Shown: in pieces, positions 33,889 through 45,582 of the stretch | How the letters are laid out: the number at the start of each line of letters is the position of its first letter | How positions within the stretch are numbered: the first letter of the stretch is position 1 | Notes under the pieces: model-generated | What the model was told of the DNA's origin: nothing | The model's input: only the letters and a program-made list of their open reading frames with translations | The model's database searches: none | Made by a program: the position numbers and the translations under genes | Origin: Actinacidiphila acididurans | Lineage (GTDB): Bacteria > Actinomycetota > Actinomycetes > Streptomycetales > Streptomycetaceae | Length of the DNA stretch: 64,000 nucleotides | NCBI RefSeq assembly: GCF_016918855.1 | Contig: NZ_JADKYB010000001.1 | Coordinates: 1 to 64,000 of the forward strand | Direction of reading: 5' to 3'

Positions 33889-36252
33889 TCAGCGCTGGGC
33901 CATGGCGGGCGGGGCGGCGTTGACGCCCCAGTTCGTCGGCTCGGCGGAGAGGCCGATCTTGATGGTGTGCGAGCCGAGCAGATCCTGGTGGGAGAGCCAG
34001 CTCCGGTTCAGCGCACCGTCCTTCGTCTCCACGGAGGACACGTACTGCAGCTTCGACGCGTCGGCGCCCGGGGCCTCGATCCTGATCTTGTGCCCGTCCG
34101 CAGGCCGGATCTCGACCTTGTCGAACATGGGCGCGGTGATCACGTAGTCCGCGGAGCCGGGCTGGGCCTCGAAGATGCCGGCCATGGCGAAGACCAGCAG
34201 CGACGAGGTGGCGCCGAGGTCGTCGTTACCGGGCATGCCGTAGACGTTGTCGGTGAAGAGCGTCCGCATCGCGCGCAGCACGGCCGAGGTCTTCCACGGC
34301 GAGCCCGTCCAGGTGTACATCCACGGCGCGTGGAAGTCGGGCTCGTTGTTGGGGTTGAAGGCGAAGTTGTTCTGGTAGTCGTACGCGCCGGTCACCCACG
34401 AGTCGGAAGCGGCCTTCGCCGGGTCGGTGAGCACGGTGGGCATGTCGAAGAACGTGTCGAGCCGCTGCTCGGCCTGCGCCTGGCCGCCCATGAGCCCGAA
34501 GAGGGTCTTCGGGTCCTGCTGGGCGAGCCATTGGTACTGCCAGGCCGTGCCCTCGTGGAACGGCGCGGTCTGGGTGGGGTCGGGGTTTCCGGCCACGGAG
34601 CCGTCGGCGTTCTTGGCGACCGGGAAGCCGGTGAAGCCCTGCGAGGTGACGCTCGGGTCCCACAGCTTGGTGAAGTTGTCGCACCGCGCGGCGAGCGTCG
34701 CGGCCTTGTCCTGGTAGCCCAGTCCGCCGGCCATCGTGGACAGCGCGCAGTCGGCGAGCGCGTACTCGAGCGTGGCGGAGCCCGCCTGGCGGCTGTCGCC
34801 GTACTTGTAACCGGGCAGGTTCTGGTAGGCGACCCAGCCGTTCTTGACGTACGACGGGTTGCCGTCGCGGCCGCGGAAGATCGACTGGTCCGCGGGGACC
34901 TCGTTGACGTTCTTCCACAGCGCGTCGAAGAGCTGGTGCGCGGTGTCGCTGTCGAGCAGGCCGCGGTTGTAGATGTCGACGATCCACGGCGTGATGGGGT
35001 CGCCGCTCATCACGTTGGTCTCGCTGTTGGCCAGCGCCCAGCGCGGCAGCCAGCCACCGTCCTGGTAGATGTGCAGGACGGACTTGGCCATGTCAGCGGC
35101 CCTGCCGGGCTCCAGCAGGTCCACCAGCTGGTTCTGCGAGCGGTAGGTGTCCCACAGGGAGAACATCTGGTAATAGGTGGATTCGGCCTGGTGCACCTGG
35201 TCGTCGAAGCCGCGGTAGCGGTTGTCCACGTCGGACCCGATCGCCGGGTCCAGCAGCGAGTGGTAGAGCGCGGTGTAGTAGGTGCGCTGGTCGGCGGCGC
35301 TGCCGCCGGCCACCCGCATCCGGTTCAGCTCGTCCTGCCAGGACTTGTGCGCGTCGGCGCGGGCCTTGTCGAAGGACTGCGGCTGCTCGGCCCTGCGGTT
35401 GAGGCGCGCACCGTCGATCGAGGTGTAGGAAAGGCCGACCGAGGCACCGACCTGCTCTCCCTTGGCGGGGTCGAACGTCACCCAGGCGCCGGCGCGCCGG
35501 CTGCCGCGCGTCGCGTCGCGCTGGTTCGCGGTCAGCGTGCCGTCGGTCCAGGTGCCGAAGCTCGAGAACTTCCGGTCGAAGCGGGCGCTGAAGAAGATCC
35601 GGTAGCGCTCCTTGCCGGTCTCGCCGCAGAAGTTGCCCCCCTGGAGCCAGCCTTCCACGGTGTCGTCGCCGACCACGTGGACGTCGCCGGCGTAGGTGCT
35701 GCCGTTGCTCTGGCCGACTTCGATGAGGACGTTCTCCGGGCCCGATCCCGCGGGGTAGGTGTAGCGCTGCTGGCCGGTCCGCTGGGTCGCGGTGAGCTCG
35801 GCGCCGATGCCGTTGTCGAACTTCACGCCGTAGGAGCCCGGAGCGCGCGTTTCGTTGTCGTGGCTGAACTTCGCGCCGTACTGCGCCGGGTCCGATGACG
35901 TGACGGCACCGGTGGTCGGCATGAAGCGGAAGTTGCCCATCGTCTGGCAGCCGACGCCCGACAGGTGCGTCATGCTGAAGCCGAGGATGGTGTTCTGGCT
36001 GTAGTCGTACGAGGCGTACTGATTCAGCTGCGTGTCAGGGCTCAACTGCACCATGCCGAACGGGACCGCGGCCCCTGGGAAGGTGGTCCCGTCGCCGTTG
36101 TTGCCGATCGAGGTGTCGACCAGCGTGGTGGGGTCGGCGGCGAACTTCGGCCCCTGGTCAGCGGCGCTGGCCACGCCACCGGTGGTGGCGGATGCCATGG
36201 TCACGGTGGTGGCGACTGCCAGGGCGGCGAACACGTGTTTGAGCGCTCTCAT
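33889..36252 (-). CDS. secreted GH92 alpha-mannosidase
   Basis: 787 residues: signal peptide (MRALKHVFAALAVATTV... ending about residue 31), an N-terminal beta-sandwich, and an (alpha/alpha)6 barrel. GH92 hallmarks are visible: the opening DTSIGNNGDGTTFPGA and PFGMVQLSPD, FSMTHLSGVGC, the barrel segment SLWDTYR, HEGTAWQYQW with the proton-donor Glu, and MPGNDDLGATSS with the base Asp pair. GH92 enzymes are calcium-dependent exo-mannosidases, mostly alpha-1,2, acting on N-glycans or yeast mannan. The ATG at 36252 is chosen for its GGATC upstream site and the signal peptide; an ATG 21 bases earlier is less likely. A palindromic operator lies 17 bases upstream. Confidence 0.92.
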   Translation of the reverse strand: MRALKHVFAALAVATTVTMASATTGGVASAADQGPKFAADPTTLVDTSIGNNGDGTTFPGAAVPFGMVQLSPDTQLNQYASYDYSQNTILGFSMTHLSGVGCQTMGNFRFMPTTGAVTSSDPAQYGAKFSHDNETRAPGSYGVKFDNGIGAELTATQRTGQQRYTYPAGSGPENVLIEVGQSNGSTYAGDVHVVGDDTVEGWLQGGNFCGETGKERYRIFFSARFDRKFSSFGTWTDGTLTANQRDATRGSRRAGAWVTFDPAKGEQVGASVGLSYTSIDGARLNRRAEQPQSFDKARADAHKSWQDELNRMRVAGGSAADQRTYYTALYHSLLDPAIGSDVDNRYRGFDDQVHQAESTYYQMFSLWDTYRSQNQLVDLLEPGRAADMAKSVLHIYQDGGWLPRWALANSETNVMSGDPITPWIVDIYNRGLLDSDTAHQLFDALWKNVNEVPADQSIFRGRDGNPSYVKNGWVAYQNLPGYKYGDSRQAGSATLEYALADCALSTMAGGLGYQDKAATLAARCDNFTKLWDPSVTSQGFTGFPVAKNADGSVAGNPDPTQTAPFHEGTAWQYQWLAQQDPKTLFGLMGGQAQAEQRLDTFFDMPTVLTDPAKAASDSWVTGAYDYQNNFAFNPNNEPDFHAPWMYTWTGSPWKTSAVLRAMRTLFTDNVYGMPGNDDLGATSSLLVFAMAGIFEAQPGSADYVITAPMFDKVEIRPADGHKIRIEAPGADASKLQYVSSVETKDGALNRSWLSHQDLLGSHTIKIGLSAEPTNWGVNAAPPAMAQR

Positions 36253-36268
36253 CGCGATCCTTTCGAGC

Positions 36269-36280
36269 GACAACGTTGTC
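36269..36280 (-). promoter_or_regulatory. 12-bp palindromic operator upstream of GH92
   Basis: GACAACGTTGTC is perfectly symmetrical with a central CG, the shape of a LacI/GalR-family site. It sits between the start codon and any upstream promoter, so a bound repressor would block elongation. The cognate regulator is not adjacent. Confidence 0.6.
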
Positions 36281-36518
36281 AGTCTCGCGGTGCTCGATCT
36301 TCGCCGGTTTGGCGTTGTCCCGTCAATCCCCGTCCCATGGGCCCCACCTGTCGCGGACCGCGTAGGACGGCACGGGCCGCGGCACCGTCTTGGCGCGCGA
36401 GTACGACGCGATCGCGCAGGTCACGACCACCGTGCCGCGCAGGTCGCGACCTCCGCGTTCGGCGCGGTGGGCGCTCCGGCCGGGGGCGCGTCCACGAGAT
36501 GTCCGCGGACCGGTACGG

Positions 36519-36890
36519 TCAGCCCGCGCCGGGCGCCGACAGTCGCCGGGTGATCCGGTCGAACAGCTCCGTCAGCGGCTCGCCGACGTCCTGGCCGAAC
36601 TCGGTCAGCCCGTAGGTGACCTGGGGCGGTGTCGTCGGCTCGACCGTCCGCCAGACCAGGCCGTCCTGGACCAGCGCGCGCAGGGTCTGGGCGAGCATCT
36701 TCTCGCTGATGCCCTGGATGCTCTCGCGCAGTTCGTAGAACCGGAGGCTGTTGCTCCGCAAGGAGATCAGCACCCAGATGCCCCACCTGCTGGTCACGTG
36801 GTCGACCACATCGCGCGCAAGGCAGTCGGTGTGAAACACGTCATACCGCTTCCCTGCCTCGGCCTGTCTGTGCTGCGAGCCTCCCGTCAT
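36519..36890 (-). CDS. HxlR-family winged-helix regulator
   Basis: 123 residues with the HxlR profile: Cys23 in VFHTDCLARDVVDHV, a winged helix (WGIWVLISL ... RFYELRESIQGISEKMLAQTLRALVQDGLV), and a YGLTEFGQDV wing. The Cys position matches thiol-sensing members such as HypR or QorR, so oxidants or electrophiles may be the signal. It is divergent from an NmrA-like oxidoreductase gene across 92 bases, the usual arrangement for HxlR and its target. Confidence 0.85.
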   Translation of the reverse strand: MTGGSQHRQAEAGKRYDVFHTDCLARDVVDHVTSRWGIWVLISLRSNSLRFYELRESIQGISEKMLAQTLRALVQDGLVWRTVEPTTPPQVTYGLTEFGQDVGEPLTELFDRITRRLSAPGAG

Positions 36891-36982
36891 GTCGTGAGCT
36901 TACCTTCAGGTACGTCCTTACGAAGAGTTAGCCCGTGCTCCTAGCGTGCAGACCGCAGAGGACATCCGACAAGGAGCTGATC
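36891..36982. promoter_or_regulatory. divergent promoter region between HxlR and NmrA-like genes
   Basis: For the plus strand, TTACGA (36918-36923) and TAGCGT (36942-36947) are separated by 18 bases. Related TTAC/GTAC/GTTA elements (TTACCTTCAGGTACG, CCTTACGAAGAGTTAG) lie between the genes and could be HxlR binding sites. Confidence 0.45.
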
Positions 36983-37822
36983 ATGATCGTGGTGACCGGG
37001 GCTACCGGGAACATCGGCCGGCCGTTGACGCGGGCGCTGGCCGAGACGGGCCATCAGGTGACGGCGGTGTCACGGCACACGGCGCAGGTGCCGGACGGCG
37101 TCCGCCACGTGGCGGCCGACCTGGCCGAGCCGGCCGGCCTCAAGCCCGCGCTGGCCGGGGCGAAGGCGCTGTTCCTGCTGCTGTCCGGCGACCTGCACGC
37201 CATTGGAGCCCGCCCTGCCGACATCATCGGCGAAGCCGCGGCCGCCGGGGTCCGCCGGGTCGTCCTGCTCTCCACGCTGGGCGTGGCGACCAGGCCCTTC
37301 GGCCGAACGCGGATCGAGATGCGCGCGCTGGAGGACACGCTGCGGGAATCCGGCCTGGAGTGGGTCGTCCTGCGGCCGGGCGGCTTCGCCTCCAACGCCC
37401 TGTGGTGGGCCGAGTCCGTCCGCACGCAACGGGTCGTCGCCGCGCCCTTCGGTGACATCGGGGTGCCGGTCATCGACCCGGCGGACATCGCCGCGGTCGC
37501 CGCGGCCTGCCTGCTGGAGGACCGGCACACCGGCGGCGTGTACGAGTTGACCGGCCCGGAAGTGATCACTCCGCGCCGGCAGACGGAGGCCATCGCCACC
37601 GCACTGGGCTCGCCGGTGAGGTTTCACGAGCTCACCCGCGACGAGGCCAAGGCCGCCATGATCCAGAGCATGCCGGCCGAACTCGCCGACGACACCCTGG
37701 ACATCCTCGGTTCCCCGACCCCGGCCGAACTGCGCGTCAGCCCGGACGTCCAGCAGGTCCTCGGCCGCGCCCCGCGCCCCTTCGCCGACTGGGCCGCCCG
37801 CAACGTCGCCGCGTTCCGCTGA
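36983..37822 (+). CDS. NmrA-like NAD(P)-binding oxidoreductase
   Basis: 279 residues, an atypical short-chain dehydrogenase of the NmrA/QOR2 type. GATGNIG at 6-12 binds the dinucleotide; the LLSTLGV strand lacks a YxxxK catalytic pair. The remainder resembles quinone or flavin reductase-like sensors (LEWVVLRPGGFASN, GVYELTGPEVIT). It probably reduces quinones or binds NADPH as a redox sensor in the cytosol. AAGGAG precedes the ATG at 36983. Its divergent HxlR partner likely controls it in response to oxidative or electrophile stress. Confidence 0.82.
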   Translation: MIVVTGATGNIGRPLTRALAETGHQVTAVSRHTAQVPDGVRHVAADLAEPAGLKPALAGAKALFLLLSGDLHAIGARPADIIGEAAAAGVRRVVLLSTLGVATRPFGRTRIEMRALEDTLRESGLEWVVLRPGGFASNALWWAESVRTQRVVAAPFGDIGVPVIDPADIAAVAAACLLEDRHTGGVYELTGPEVITPRRQTEAIATALGSPVRFHELTRDEAKAAMIQSMPAELADDTLDILGSPTPAELRVSPDVQQVLGRAPRPFADWAARNVAAFR

Positions 37823-37882
37823 CGGTCACCCCCGTCGGAGCCGGCCCTCGCGCCGGGCGAACCACCCGGAGGCCGGTACGGG

Positions 37883-37912
37883 TGGGCGGCACCCGTGAAC
37901 GGGTGCCGCCCA
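37883..37912. terminator. 13-bp bidirectional hairpin terminator
   Basis: TGGGCGGCACCCG (37883-37895) pairs perfectly with 37900-37912 around a TGAA loop, between the convergent NmrA-like and phosphoesterase genes. Confidence 0.75.
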
Positions 37913-37940
37913 TGCGGAGGATCCGCAGAACCGGACTCGA

Positions 37941-40685
37941 TCAGCCGTCGGACTCCGAGGAGGGGATGTACGCGCCCGGGACGTCATTGGGGGCGTAGAT
38001 CGTGGGGTCGCCGGGGTACGGCTTGCTCCAGGCGTGGGTTTCGTACCAGGTGAGGCGGTTCATCTGCTCCGGGTTGGCGTAGTCCGGGACGGCATGCGGG
38101 CCGGTGAGCCGCTGGTGCGACTTCCAGGTGTCCCACTGGGCCGCGACCGTGGCCTCGGCCGCCGGAACCGCACTCGACGGCACCGGGGCCGCGGCCGGGT
38201 CGGCCGGAGCCGGGGTGTCCACGCCACAAGAAGGCGCGGTCGTCAGACCGTCGGTCAGCGAGGTCCGGTTGGGCACCGCGGTGAACGGGGTGTAGTCGGG
38301 GTGTCCGGTGAACGCACCGTGCATCGGGCTGGCCGCGGTGTCCTTCTGGTTCATCGGCTGGATCCCGAGGATCTGCTCGATGGTGCGGATCATGGTGATC
38401 TGCGAGTAGTAGTGGCTGTCCACGGTCCCGTGCTGGGCCCAGGGGCTGATGATCTGGATCGGCGCGCGGTGACCGTCGACGTGATCCGAGCCCGCCTGCG
38501 AGTCGTCCTCGGCCACGAAGATCGCCGAGTCCTTCCAGTACTCGCTGTGCGAGATCTCGTCCACCATGCGGCCGACCGCGAGGTCGTTGTCGGCGACCTG
38601 AGCGGCGGGATCGGTCGCACCGCCGGTGTGGTCGTTGGACAGCCAGAACATGTTGAGGTCGGCGGGACCGTTCTTCTCGAAGTCCTGCTGCCAGACCTGC
38701 TCCTTGTAGATGTCCGGCACGCTGGTGTCGAACTTCGGGAAGCCCTGGACGGACACGCTGTTGAGCGACGGGATCGCCGAGCCCACCTTGATGGGGTACG
38801 CGGTCGGCGCGCCGGTCGCCCGCATGTTCTGGGTGTCGCAGTACAGGTTCTGCCAGGTGGCACCGGTGGGCTTCGTCTCGGACGACTGGAACTCGCCGAA
38901 GTCCTTGACCGACTTGCCGGCCGCCTGCGCCCCGGTCCAGATGAAGCCGGACTTCTGGTGACCCAGAACGTCGCTCTCGGTGTCGTAACTGCGCTCGTAC
39001 TCGCCCGCGGAGGACTCGGTGTACTCCGGGTCGTCGGACTGCATCAGCCAGTTGTGGCCCTCGGCGGAGTTGGTGCCGACGTCGTACGTGTTGTCGTACA
39101 GGCCGAACTGCGACGCCAGCGCGTGCTGGTTCGGCGTCACGTTCGCGCCGAACTGGGTCAGCGACGGGTCGCCGTTGCCCTGCGCCATGTCGCCGAAGAC
39201 CTGGTCGTAGGTCCGGTTCTCCTTGACGATCAGGAAGACGTGCTTGATCGTCGACGGGTCGCCCAGCTTCACCGGGACCGGCACGGGTGCCGCGTCGCCG
39301 GTGCCCCGGGTGACCGAGGTGCCGTGCCAGCCGTTCTGGGTGAAGACCTTGCCGGTCTCGGCCTTGATGACGTCGTCGGACGGCAGCGTGAACCGGGTCA
39401 GGCTGGAGGTCGTGTCGTGGGTGCCGTGCTTGGTGCTGTTGCGGCGGGCGTCGATACCACGGGTGTTGGAGACGATCACCTCGTTGCCGACGGTGGTCAC
39501 CTCCGCCGGGAAGTAGTCCGTCGGGAGCAGACCCACGTAGGAGACCGGCTCCTGCGCGGTCGTGTACCGGTAGACGGCGACCGCGTTGGCCCGGCCCAGC
39601 GTCACCAGCAGCCGGCCGTCGTCGGTCAGCGTCACCGCGTTCGGCTCGTAACCGACCGACGCCTCCGGCCACGGCTGCGTGGCGATGGTCTGCACGACCT
39701 GGTCGCCGGCGGTGTCGATGACCGACACGCTGTTGTCGGCGGTGTTGGTGACGAAGACGGTCCCGTTCTTGGCGTACACCGCGGTCGGGTGCAGACCGAC
39801 GTCGATGCTCCCCGGGGCGGCGGTCGGGTTCGACACGTCGATCACGCTGACCGTACCCGTGGTGGACGCGCCGGTGTCCGGGTCGGCCGGCACCTTGGCA
39901 CCGTACGAGCCCATCGTGGTCTCGCCGGGCTTGGCCAGGCGCCCGCCCTCGTTGCTGACGTACAGCTTGTCGCCCACCAGGGCCATACCGCGCGGCGCGT
40001 TGCCGACGGCCCAGGTCTGCTCGACGGCACCGGTCACCGCGTTGAGGGCGACCACGCGGTTCTCGCCGTTGGCCGCGGCGTAGACCGTGCTGCCGTCGGG
40101 GGAGAAGACCGCCTGGGCCACCACCGCGTGCCTCGACCCGACGTCCGGGATCCCCACGAAGGTCGGCGCACCGAGGGTGCCGTCGGCGTTGACCGGGAAG
40201 CGGTCGTAGCCGCGCAGCTGCGGCATCCACAGCGTCTTGCCGTCCGGAGAGTAGTTCGGCCCCTCCTGCCCCACATTGTTGCTGTTGATTTTCAGGTCCG
40301 CCGAGGCGGAGGTGCCGACGAGCTGCTGCACCTTCCAGCTGTTCACGTCCACGATGGCCAGCGCCATGCCGCCGTCGGTGACCGTGGCCGCGAGGTGGGT
40401 GCCGTCGGGGCTGACCGTGGACGACATGATCTTGCCGTCATTGATGAGGAGGCGGTCGCCGTACGGGGCGATGTACTGGTCGCTGGAGACGACCTGGCCG
40501 TCATCGGTGACCTGGCCGACCTGCTGGAAGCCGAACTGGTGGGTCTGGCCGTAAGCGATACCGGCGGTGGTGGCGAGGACGACCGTGGTGGCGATCGCGG
40601 TGAGGGTGCCCCGGCGGCCGAAACGTCGGCCGAGGGTGCCGGAAGGGTCCTTCGCGGCACTGCTGCGACGGCGTGTTACCTGCAC
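37941..40685 (-). CDS. fused YncE-type beta-propeller and phosphoesterase (PF04185-like) secreted protein
   Basis: About 914 residues. A short basic start and one hydrophobic segment (TLTAIATTVVLATTAGIAYG, about 29-48) serve as signal peptide or anchor. Residues about 60-470 form a YncE/WD40-like propeller (repeats such as FSPDGSTVYAAANGENRVVALN and GTVSVIDVSNPT). Residues about 510-830 form a phosphoesterase of the phospholipase C/acid phosphatase superfamily (IKHVFLIVKENRTYDQVFGD start; WLSNDHTGG; FVAEDDSQAGSDHVDGHRAP, with metal-ligand Asp/His). It likely hydrolyses phosphodiesters or phosphomonoesters outside the cell, with the propeller as binding platform. The GTG at 40685 follows AAGGGA. 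The long upstream region is consistent with complex, possibly phosphate, control. Confidence 0.8.
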   Translation of the reverse strand: MQVTRRRSSAAKDPSGTLGRRFGRRGTLTAIATTVVLATTAGIAYGQTHQFGFQQVGQVTDDGQVVSSDQYIAPYGDRLLINDGKIMSSTVSPDGTHLAATVTDGGMALAIVDVNSWKVQQLVGTSASADLKINSNNVGQEGPNYSPDGKTLWMPQLRGYDRFPVNADGTLGAPTFVGIPDVGSRHAVVAQAVFSPDGSTVYAAANGENRVVALNAVTGAVEQTWAVGNAPRGMALVGDKLYVSNEGGRLAKPGETTMGSYGAKVPADPDTGASTTGTVSVIDVSNPTAAPGSIDVGLHPTAVYAKNGTVFVTNTADNSVSVIDTAGDQVVQTIATQPWPEASVGYEPNAVTLTDDGRLLVTLGRANAVAVYRYTTAQEPVSYVGLLPTDYFPAEVTTVGNEVIVSNTRGIDARRNSTKHGTHDTTSSLTRFTLPSDDVIKAETGKVFTQNGWHGTSVTRGTGDAAPVPVPVKLGDPSTIKHVFLIVKENRTYDQVFGDMAQGNGDPSLTQFGANVTPNQHALASQFGLYDNTYDVGTNSAEGHNWLMQSDDPEYTESSAGEYERSYDTESDVLGHQKSGFIWTGAQAAGKSVKDFGEFQSSETKPTGATWQNLYCDTQNMRATGAPTAYPIKVGSAIPSLNSVSVQGFPKFDTSVPDIYKEQVWQQDFEKNGPADLNMFWLSNDHTGGATDPAAQVADNDLAVGRMVDEISHSEYWKDSAIFVAEDDSQAGSDHVDGHRAPIQIISPWAQHGTVDSHYYSQITMIRTIEQILGIQPMNQKDTAASPMHGAFTGHPDYTPFTAVPNRTSLTDGLTTAPSCGVDTPAPADPAAAPVPSSAVPAAEATVAAQWDTWKSHQRLTGPHAVPDYANPEQMNRLTWYETHAWSKPYPGDPTIYAPNDVPGAYIPSSESDG

Positions 40686-40871
40686 TGAGATGTGTCCCTT
40701 CGGGGTGGAGGGGCGCGACTCCCCGCACCAACGCCCCGGCCCTTTCACTGGAAAGTCACAGGGAGCGTAGGTGTGCCATACAACGTTCGACAGGGGCAGG
40801 GAGTTGAACGTTCACAAAACGAGCGACGACCGTTGCCCGCCCTGCGGGAACGTCACGTCAAACGTCTGACC

Positions 40872-41030
40872 TCAGCCGGCCGGGGACGGTTCAGGGTCGG
40901 CGAGGCCGCCGTCGGCGATGCCTCCCGGCTTCGTGAACAGCGCGAACCGCCACCGATCAGGTGTCCTGTACAGCACGATCGTCTTCGGGGTTCCGTAATG
41001 ACGCCTGTTCGACCTTGACTTGCGTCCCAT
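40872..41030 (-). CDS. possible small basic protein
   Basis: A 52-residue frame starting MGRKSRSNRRHYG and containing a protein-like stretch (TIVLYRTPDRWRFALF) with aromatic and charged residues not expected from random GC-rich sequence. It has no clear ribosome site, and the frame stays open upstream to 41138. It may be a real small gene, or a fragment of one. I recognise no family. Confidence 0.25.
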   Translation of the reverse strand: MGRKSRSNRRHYGTPKTIVLYRTPDRWRFALFTKPGGIADGGLADPEPSPAG

Positions 41031-41124
41031 GCCGGCACGGTAGCCGCGACCACCCCAGTGCCTCAGCTCCGTTTTCGGTGGGTGACGGGCGCCCGCCACG
41101 CGGTTCCGCAGGATGGCACAGCAC

Positions 41125-41151
41125 GCAAGCGCTTGCAATATAGTTCGAACT
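41125..41151 (+). promoter_or_regulatory. two adjacent palindromic candidate operators upstream of GH59
   Basis: GCAAGCGCTTGC (41125-41136) is a perfect 12-bp palindrome of LacI/CcpA-like form, and AGTTCGAACT (41142-41151) is a perfect 10-bp palindrome 5 bases further on. A related element with the core GAGAGCGCTTTTC follows at 41245-41257. Together they suggest repression by a LacI-type protein in the absence of substrate. Confidence 0.55.
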
Positions 41152-41174
41152 TGTTTCTTTGACGCGCGCCTTGA

Positions 41175-44069
<2,895 letters not shown>

Positions 44070-44080
44070 CCCCCAGCTCT

Positions 44081-44092
44081 GAGAGCGCTCTC
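44081..44092 (+). promoter_or_regulatory. 12-bp palindrome between GH59 and SGNH esterase genes
   Basis: GAGAGCGCTCTC is perfectly symmetrical and shares its AGCGCT core with the elements upstream of GH59, implying that one LacI-type regulator may control both genes. It lies 98 bases before the esterase ATG and could instead act as a weak hairpin in the GH59 transcript. Confidence 0.55.
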
Positions 44093-44189
44093 CAACCTGG
44101 TCGGCGTCGACCCGGCCGGAGCGGCATCCGGGCGGGTCCGCGTCCCGCGTCACTGCCCAGCACGGCTCTTCCCCACAAGGAGCAATGTC

Positions 44190-45311
44190 ATGATCACGGC
44201 ATTACGTCCGTTGTCGGTGCTCGCACTCGTGGCGGCCGCCGTCGCCCTCGTCGGCACCGCGTCACCCGCCCACGCCGCGCAGGCCGCGGTCCCGTCGGCG
44301 GTGCGCCAGGCGGCGCTGCGGGTGATGCCGCTCGGCGACTCGATCACCTGGGGCGTCGGCAGCAGCACCGGCAACGGCTACCGCGGCCCGCTGTTCACCG
44401 CGCTCACGGGCGAGGGGTACGTCCCGGACTTCGTCGGCTCCGGCCGCGGCGGCACCATGACCGACCCCGACAACGAGGGCCACTCCGGCTGGCGCATCGA
44501 CCAGATCGCCGGCATCACCGACTCGGTGCTGGCCACGTACAAGCCCGACGTCGTCACGCTGATGATCGGCACCAACGACCTGAACCAGAACTACCAGGTG
44601 TCCACGGCGCCGGACCGGCTGCGCGCCCTGGTCGACCGGATCACCGCCGACGCACCGGGTGCCACCGTCCTGCTGGCGGACCTGACCGTCTCCACGTCCG
44701 ATCCCGTCGTGCAGGCCGCGCCCGCCTACGACGCCGCGGTGGGCCGGATCGTCCAGGCCGAGCAGACGGCGGGCAAGCACGTGGCCTACGTGGACATGGG
44801 CGCCCTGACCAGCGCCGACCTGTCGGATTCGCTGCACCCGAACGACTCCGGCTACCAGAAGATGGCCGCGGCCTGGAACCAGGGCATCCAGGGCGCCGAC
44901 TCCGCCGGCTGGATCCAGCAGCCGCAGGCCGTCACCGGGCGGGTCGCCTCCGCCATCGCCGGCAAGTGCCTGGACGTCAACGGCGGTTCGTCGACCGCAG
45001 GCACCGCCGTGCAGATCTGGGGCTGCAACGGCACCGCGGCGCAGACCTGGACCGCCGGCACCGACGGCACCCTGCGCGCGGTCGGCAAGTGCCTGGACGC
45101 CACCGCGAACGGCACGGCCAACGGCACGCCCGTCGAGATCTGGGACTGCAACGGCGGCGCCAACCAGCAGTGGCAGCCCTACAACGGGGGCTTCCGCAAC
45201 CCGGTCTCGGGCCGCTGCCTGGACGACCCGGCCCTGTCCACGACCGACGGCACCCAGCTCGAACTGTGGGACTGCAACGGCGGCGCCAACCAGCAGTGGA
45301 CCCTTGGCTGA
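44190..45311 (+). CDS. secreted SGNH/GDSL esterase with ricin-type lectin domain
   Basis: 373 residues: signal peptide (1-30), an SGNH domain with GDSIT (nucleophile Ser51), GTND in the third block and LHPNDSGY with the Asp/His pair, then a ricin B trefoil (about 250-373) with CNGTAAQTW and CNGGANQQW repeats. The small catalytic domain resembles acetyl-xylan or rhamnogalacturonan acetylesterases of the CE2/CE3 kind, removing acetyl groups so that glycosidases can act. AAGGAG lies before the ATG. Its lectin repeats are nearly identical in DNA to those at the end of the next gene. It follows GH59 and precedes GH27 on the same strand. Confidence 0.88.
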   Translation: MITALRPLSVLALVAAAVALVGTASPAHAAQAAVPSAVRQAALRVMPLGDSITWGVGSSTGNGYRGPLFTALTGEGYVPDFVGSGRGGTMTDPDNEGHSGWRIDQIAGITDSVLATYKPDVVTLMIGTNDLNQNYQVSTAPDRLRALVDRITADAPGATVLLADLTVSTSDPVVQAAPAYDAAVGRIVQAEQTAGKHVAYVDMGALTSADLSDSLHPNDSGYQKMAAAWNQGIQGADSAGWIQQPQAVTGRVASAIAGKCLDVNGGSSTAGTAVQIWGCNGTAAQTWTAGTDGTLRAVGKCLDATANGTANGTPVEIWDCNGGANQQWQPYNGGFRNPVSGRCLDDPALSTTDGTQLELWDCNGGANQQWTLG

Positions 45312-45354
45312 GCCCGCTCGCCGGCATCCCCCCACCACAGGTGAAGGAATCCCC

Positions 45355-45486
45355 ATGCCCGTGGCCCGGCACAGAGATCTGCCGCACCGCGGCCGGCCGG
45401 CACCCACGCCGGCCGCGTCCGCGACGACCGTACGGCGCGCGCCCGCACGCACCTGGAAGCCCAACCGGAAATGGGCCAGAACCTGA
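45355..45486 (+). CDS. possible 43-residue basic peptide or gene remnant
   Basis: An ATG with a good AAGGA site 6 bases upstream opens a 43-residue, Arg/Pro-rich frame (MPVARHRDLPHRGRP...). It sits exactly where the next secreted gene of the cluster would be expected to start, but encodes no signal peptide. It may be a real small protein, a relic, or chance. It lies in the 271-base gap before GH27; the rest of that gap shows only a symmetrical GGGGATTTCCCC (45537-45548). Confidence 0.25.
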   Translation: MPVARHRDLPHRGRPAPTPAASATTVRRAPARTWKPNRKWART

Positions 45487-45582
45487 CGTCACCGTTTCGC
45501 TCAGGCGGCAGCGCCATGCGTTCGCCCGAGGCCGCGGGGGATTTCCCCGGGCCTTCCCCCACGTGAGATGTGAGGAGTGTCC

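Noticed and set aside
40800..40850. PHO box (11-bp direct repeats) controlling the phosphoesterase
   Set aside because: GTTCAC-like elements occur but not at the 11- or 22-bp spacing a PhoP site requires.
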